NCBI RefSeq assembly: GCF_030848805.1
Contig: NC_092367.1
Location: 18,037,692-18,101,691, forward strand
Source: Temnothorax longispinosus
Lineage: Eukaryota > Arthropoda > Insecta > Hymenoptera > Formicidae
Reading direction: 5' to 3'
DNA length: 64,000 nucleotides
In this document: positions 58,714 through 64,000 of the stretch, one piece after another
Numbering within the stretch: position 1 is the first letter of the stretch
Layout: every line of letters starts with the position of its first letter
Position numbers and translations under genes: made by a program
Notes under the pieces: model-generated
The model's input: the letters and a program-made list of their open reading frames with translations, nothing else
Told to the model about the DNA's origin: nothing
The model's database searches: none

Positions 58714-61279
58714 CGTTATCGAAGATCTCTGTGAAAGCGGTCGAAACGAATTCGTTAACTAGGCCCCTCGTCAGTACGAAACCCGGCTGCCACGTATAAT
58801 TAATTATTTTATCGAGGATATTCTCTAAGAATTGCTTGCCAAATAGAAGATTTGTAATGTGAAGCTCTAAGTTGTTGATTGATTGGACGTCCATTTGAGA
58901 CCGCAATTTCTGTCCCGGCAACTTGGTCACGGTGGTCGTTTGTATGAGATCATCTACAATAAGGAAAAATTGTAAGGCAAATAAACGCTTTAATATTTCT
59001 GCTTTTTTTTTCACCGCAGCCATATTAATATCTATAACATTAGTGGCAAAATATCGTATTTTCTTACATTGTACACCAGATTTACAATAAATTTAGTAAT
59101 CGAATGCGAATTTGCTAATAGCACTTACACAAAGCGAGCGTGAATTTTCCTCTAGTGGTTATAGCGGAGCTGAAGAATTTTCCTTTAAATTCGTAATTAC
59201 CCGCCAGCCTTTTCTCTGGGAAACTTTGCGTGTACACAACCTAATTGATGCAATGTTTTGTTTAGTTATTTCGTCACCCATCATATTACTTCCACTTACA
59301 TTTTCCATAATAAAAGTTAAATGTCATGTACAGAAGATAATATGCAATTAATATATGCCATTAATATATTTTTATGTTTAATATAAGGTATAAAGCCCAT
59401 TCTACAATAGCCGTAAAAGTATGCGTTAAGACGTAAGCAGTAAAAATTGATCAACTACAGTCGATCATTCTTGGATTGTAAAAATCCCATTAGTCAATAG
59501 CTTACTGCTTACGTCTTAACGCATACTTTTACGGCTATTGTAGAATGGGCTTAAGACAGATTCTACTCCGACGACATAAAATTACGTATACATAATGCAT
59601 GAATGTAAAATAAGTACACAATGTTACGTTAATCGAATATCTAACGTATAATTATATCGACGGACAGTGCATGTACCTTGTAATTTCTCAGATCGGAAAC
59701 GAATTTTGTCACTTTGCTGTTAGACCATCCAGTCTCGGTGACATTTCGAAGGGTTAAAGTAAAGCCGAAATTCGGTACCCCTCTTACAGCCGTTATCTCT
59801 CTGGCAAAGAAGGGATCAAATGGAAGCACATTGTATTTCGGTAAACCGGTTTTGAAGTAAGGATTTAACTTATTTAATCCCTCTCGCACGCAGACGTCAA
59901 AACCTGGTACGTTGGGGTAACAATTCTTAAAGTTGTCCTCTAAAAACAACAACACATAATTAATAATCCATCTTAAATATATACATTATGAAAAAAGATT
60001 GAGCAAGGAGTATCTGTGACGATTAATTACAATATGTTAAAGTTAATATCTCTCTCGATATATATTTTTATACAATTTTACTCTAATTAAAACAAAATAG
60101 AAAATTATACAAAACTCAAGCTATTTATGACCGCCATTTATAACAGCTGAATTAAATTAGTGGATATGTGTGATGTTTAAGAATTATTGTAAAAATACGT
60201 TTTAACATTGAATGTTAATATATTACGTATTAACATTGAATGCACACACGTAATCGCACATAATATAACTTTCACTTCCAGGTATTCCGGTTTTGATAGT
60301 ACCATGCATTCCTTAAGAACATCTCACGCATGTACTTCGCATTCTATTACAAAATGGGAGATAATACATTATGTAATATATCAACAAATAGATTGCATGT
60401 CTATTTTTGCTAGAAGGTGTATTTTTGCATATTTCACTCTAAATAGCCATTAAATTATATTATTTTAATTACTTTGTCATTGTTCAAAACAAAAACGCAA
60501 TGATATACGCGTTACGTTCTTTTTATAGTTTATAATAAGCACGAATTTACAAAGGGAAGAAAGAGATTTTCTTTTCTTCCTCCTCTTCTTTAAAGATTCA
60601 AAAACATTGGAAAATTTTTGTAATTGACTATTTCCGTTTAACATATTCATTTCTTTAAAGATTAGCATTAAAGTCAAAATTTGCAATCTCTAAATTTTAT
60701 GTATTATCGAAATATACAATGATGAAAGTGAATATAGGATACAGCTAAAAAAAAACTAACTGCGTCATGAGAAAAGAGTAACAATATAATTTAATTTCAC
60801 GTATTACTTTGAGTGCGCATTTATATGGTTCAAACAGAGTAATTAACCTTTAACTCTTTAGTGAAAGTTAATATATTTCGTAATATTTCATATCAATAAC
60901 TTTGCCCGCCACTCCTTTTGAAAATATTTGACTAATCAATTCTTAACTTGATATATGTGATGTATATAAGTATAATAAAAATTTTGATTATATAAGTATA
61001 ATAAAAATTGTCGAGAGAAATTTGAAGAGAAATTTTTCAGAGTGCGTCGTATCAAACATCTTGCGAATTCTGTTGGACCGTTACGAATCTGTTGACTTCA
61101 CTGTGAATGCTGCGCTTTTCTTATACCGAGAGAACACCGAGCATTGAAATGACCGGCGCGGCCGCGGCGTCGGAGTTCACTGCACGTGCAGTCGTTGAAG
61201 TCACCGAGAATTACTTACCGAAATCGCCAGCAACTGTGACGCGCAACAGTAGCGCAAGCAAAAAAGCTCTTAGCTGCAT
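58649..61279 (-). CDS. JHBP/takeout-family protein (gene C)
   Basis: Four - strand exons, 61279-61219, 59939-59677, 59240-59129 and 58953-58649, joined in phases 1, 0 and 1, give 246 residues. Exon 1 is the signal peptide MQLRAFLLALLLRVTVAGDF. Exon 2 starts EDNFKNCYPNVPGFDVC with the family cysteine pair and runs through FKTGLPKYNVLPFDPFFARE to SDLRNYK. The short exon 3 (VVYTQSFPEKRLAGNYEFKG) is supported by frame and by the family G-x-Y core strand, although its acceptor lacks a strong pyrimidine tract. Exon 4 runs YDLIQTTTVTKLPGQKLRSQ to FPFEQIFKSKPSLNYLP. The last six residues come from spacer and the neighbouring duplicate, so the tail is new. Secreted carrier by family. Confidence 0.83.
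59391..59553. mobile_element. Hairpin MITE in intron 2 of gene C
   Basis: AAGCCCATTCTACAATAGCC ... GACGTAAGCAGTAA (59392-59443) is inverted almost perfectly at 59501-59552, around a ~57-bp loop. Non-coding. Confidence 0.9.
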
Positions 61280-64000
61280 CTCTTCGTTTTCTCTTTCACT
61301 CTTTCTCCGTTCGATAAATCTGAAGTACGCAAAATAAAAACACCTTGATACTTATCGAACGATAGGCGATTCACTTGTAGTATTACGCGGAGGAGCGCGT
61401 ACCACGCACTTTCACTGTTTGCGATACATCTGAGAGGAGGGTTAGCGTACTGCTTCCGAGTCGTGAAATTTTGGTGGAGATTTTACGTAATTTCATCGGC
61501 GAAAACATCAGGGAGAAGGGCGTCGTATGGTATTCGAGTGGGAGCAAGAAATATCGTGAGAAGCTCTCTTTCTTTCCTGCTGCTTCAACATTTGGACCAG
61601 TTTCTTCGTGCGCTAACGTTACAAGAGAGAAAACGCGTGTTGTGCAGCTGATTACCTAACGTTACATCGCGCGGTTAAAGGCGGAACAATTCGCAATCGG
61701 TTATGGAATAGCACCTACAGCCTTTCGATACACGTGTTGAACTCAAAATGTTTTTTACTACTATACTTAAGATTTATATTTACTAAATATTGTCCGTTTT
61801 CTAAGCTTCTATGTACAAAATACATCTAAATTAAATATTAAACAATTTATCTAAAATAGAAAATTATTTATACTTTTTTAAAAAATATATAAATTTAATG
61901 TCGTTAGAAGCATGCATGGTTCAAATTTTCTGATATTTTAATTTTATTAATAACCGATAAACACGGTTTATCGATTTTCTAAACTATATGTAAACTGAGT
62001 CTTCTTAGATTCGGGTTTAAAACAAACGCACTTGATTATTTTTACATTATTTGTGATTACACAAATGAATTACATTATATAATTAAAACTTTTAGCACAC
62101 AAAGAAATAAATCTACTTTCCGAACATTTATTAATTTTAATTAAAAAAAAAACTAACTGATTAACAATCTTTTTTAATGTCAATTGTTGTTTCCACTGTG
62201 AAAACACTCACTCTAGTGAATATTTTAAATACGTGTTTAGTTTTTGTGTAATTGTAAAACACATAAAAATAATATAAATTTTTCTATTTAAATTATATTG
62301 TATATTTTTATATTGTAATTTTAATAAATATTACTGCCCAACATTATGTGTTGTGATTAATTTGGCGCCCAGTTTCCCATTTTTTGAGATTTCTAAATCG
62401 AATAATTAATTTGCATATTTGAATAATTTCTCAATTCATCAAAATTTAAATTGATTGTCTATTCAAATTTTAAATAATGCGACTTGAAGAGATAATAATT
62501 TTACATAATTTATACATTAAATTCTAATAAAATTTATGTAGCTTTTCTATACAGTTTTTATATAGCTATTTATATAGCTTTAGCCTTATTAGCTATTTGC
62601 TTACCTAAGTTTTTAATGCGAAGCTCGAAAATACCGCAGATGTTGACTCAGCAAGGAGAGACACCAGACTTGGCATCGTTTTCGCTTATCCAACTTGATC
62701 TGATATAAAAGAACGAACTCTCAAAAAATGCAAAACAACGAAGAGAAATACTAGTTCTTTCAAGAGATCGTTAATTATGAATGTCTATCAGACAGACGAG
62801 ACATTATACGAATCATATGTGCAAATAAACGAACGCGTTTCTAGATGACGTCTCAAGAACGTTTTTTAAAGATATTTTTAAAACTTTACCAAAACACGTT
62901 TTCAAGATTTACACAAACTTTACACGAAAAACATTTTCAAATTTTCTGAAAATTCATTTGAGTTAAATTTTATAAGATATTTTTTTGAAGCATGTACAGT
63001 TATTTATGTTATAATTGTTATTAACTGTAATATTGATTTAAATATAATATGGCCATTCTAATTACAATATAGCTTATAAAAATGTTCGCTATTGGTTAAA
63101 ATTTGGCACTCTAATATTTTTTATTATTCAATGTCACTACGACATAATTAAGGTTTATAGTTTATAAAAAAGTATTTTTTTTATTCGAGATTTAAATAAA
63201 TTAACTTCTACATTTTTTGCGTAGATGATTCAGTAAGGAGGAACGTTTAGCCAAGAAACATGATATTATGTCATATTTGTCAAGTGCTTATTTTGCCAAG
63301 AAGGAATGTTTACTACTGTTATATTGTGTCCTCGTGTTTTTTTCATGCTAAAATGTTTGGTTTTTATTATCATCTAGCTATAAAAAAGATCTCACTTTCT
63401 TAAAGAGACACACCTTGAATTTACATAGTTTCGTATGAATGTATTATGAGATACGCTTATATTTTACCAAAGAGTTTTTGTTTATTAAGTTTGTTAAACT
63501 TTTGTTCATTCAGTTTGATTTGTATTATTTATTTTAGGCGTAAGTAAATATTGCCAGTGATTTCGCGAATATTTCCGACCATAATATTTCAGTAAATTAT
63601 ATATTATTTATTAAAAAATTATATCTATGCTTAGATATTATTCACATCTTATTGAGAACTACTTCAAATATATTTTAATATCTATTATAAATTTTATTTT
63701 CAACGTGAACTCCAATATGAACTCCTGCATGTAGATAACCATGATACACTCGTGCTTTGAAGGTAATCGCATTCTTTACAGCTGTCCGAGGATTCGCAGA
63801 AATCATTTTAAACATTCAGAAACTTTAAACATTCAGAAATAGTATTTATTGTACACTCAAATAATTTTAGTTTTAAGTATTATTTGCTTTAGTAAACAAG
63901 TATATGTATTTCTAATATGTATATAATTATAAAGTATAATATATTATATACTTTATAAATTATAATAATATTTAGAACATATTATTATATTTATTTTTAA
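61280..64000. other. Upstream flank of gene C to window end
   Basis: A GC-normal stretch (61360-61720) next to the gene C start is probably its 5' UTR/promoter region; no clear TATA. At 62700 the + strand has CTTGATCTGATATAAAAGAA, a TATA-like box with no recognisable exon behind it. The rest is AT-rich without a gene I can support. Confidence 0.4.

Noticed and set aside
61463..61659. Two overlapping + strand frames upstream of gene C
   Set aside because: No homology, no initiation context or exon structure recognised; probably in the gene C promoter region.

Overview
The window looks like AT-rich insect nuclear DNA. The genes are intron-containing with GT/AG splice sites. There are many short foldback transposons, AT/GA/CT/GT microsatellites and degraded mariner copies. 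All recognisable genes belong to one insect-specific family, the secreted juvenile-hormone-binding-protein/takeout (JHBP/TO, DUF233) carriers. A hymenopteran, probably an ant, is my best guess from base composition and style; species cannot be read from the sequence alone.

Region 1 (1-39,130, + strand) is a head-to-tail array of nine JHBP/TO units, called here units 1-9. Each has a short signal-peptide exon, a long intron, a ~363-bp second exon and a ~305-bp last exon, with both introns in phase 1. Unit 1 has lost its first exon off the window edge. Units 2-7 and 9 appear intact at 240-248 aa. Unit 8 is a clear pseudogene. Two orphan first-exon remnants (about 2.3 kb and 35.2 kb) record dead or partial duplicates. 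Units 1-4 and 5-9 form two subgroups by C-terminus and intron content. Most units share a TATA box, an AGCTTGAT block and a TCAGT-like initiator about 30 bp downstream. In unit 6 a ~250-bp piece of 28S rRNA gene sits between TATA and initiator, flanked by TGATC on both sides.

Region 2 (42.0-61.3 kb, - strand) holds three more divergent JHBP/TO genes with four exons each, called A (42,007-46,244), B (52,128-56,128) and C (58,649-61,279). They are reconstructed by splice phase to 250, 252 and 246 aa. Gene A is the most canonical takeout protein. The array genes lack an internal intron that A, B and C have in various positions. They also share two extra cysteines absent from A-C.

The rest is AT-rich intergenic DNA with transposon debris: two mariner transposase remnants, several foldback MITEs, a 14-bp minisatellite, a ~230-bp local duplication, tRNA-like/SINE-like fragments in introns, and microsatellites. 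No CRISPR array, intact tRNA gene or prokaryotic feature was seen. Taken together, the window is a rapidly evolving cluster of predicted secreted small-lipophile carriers, the array probably co-expressed from related promoters and expanding by tandem duplication with pseudogenisation.
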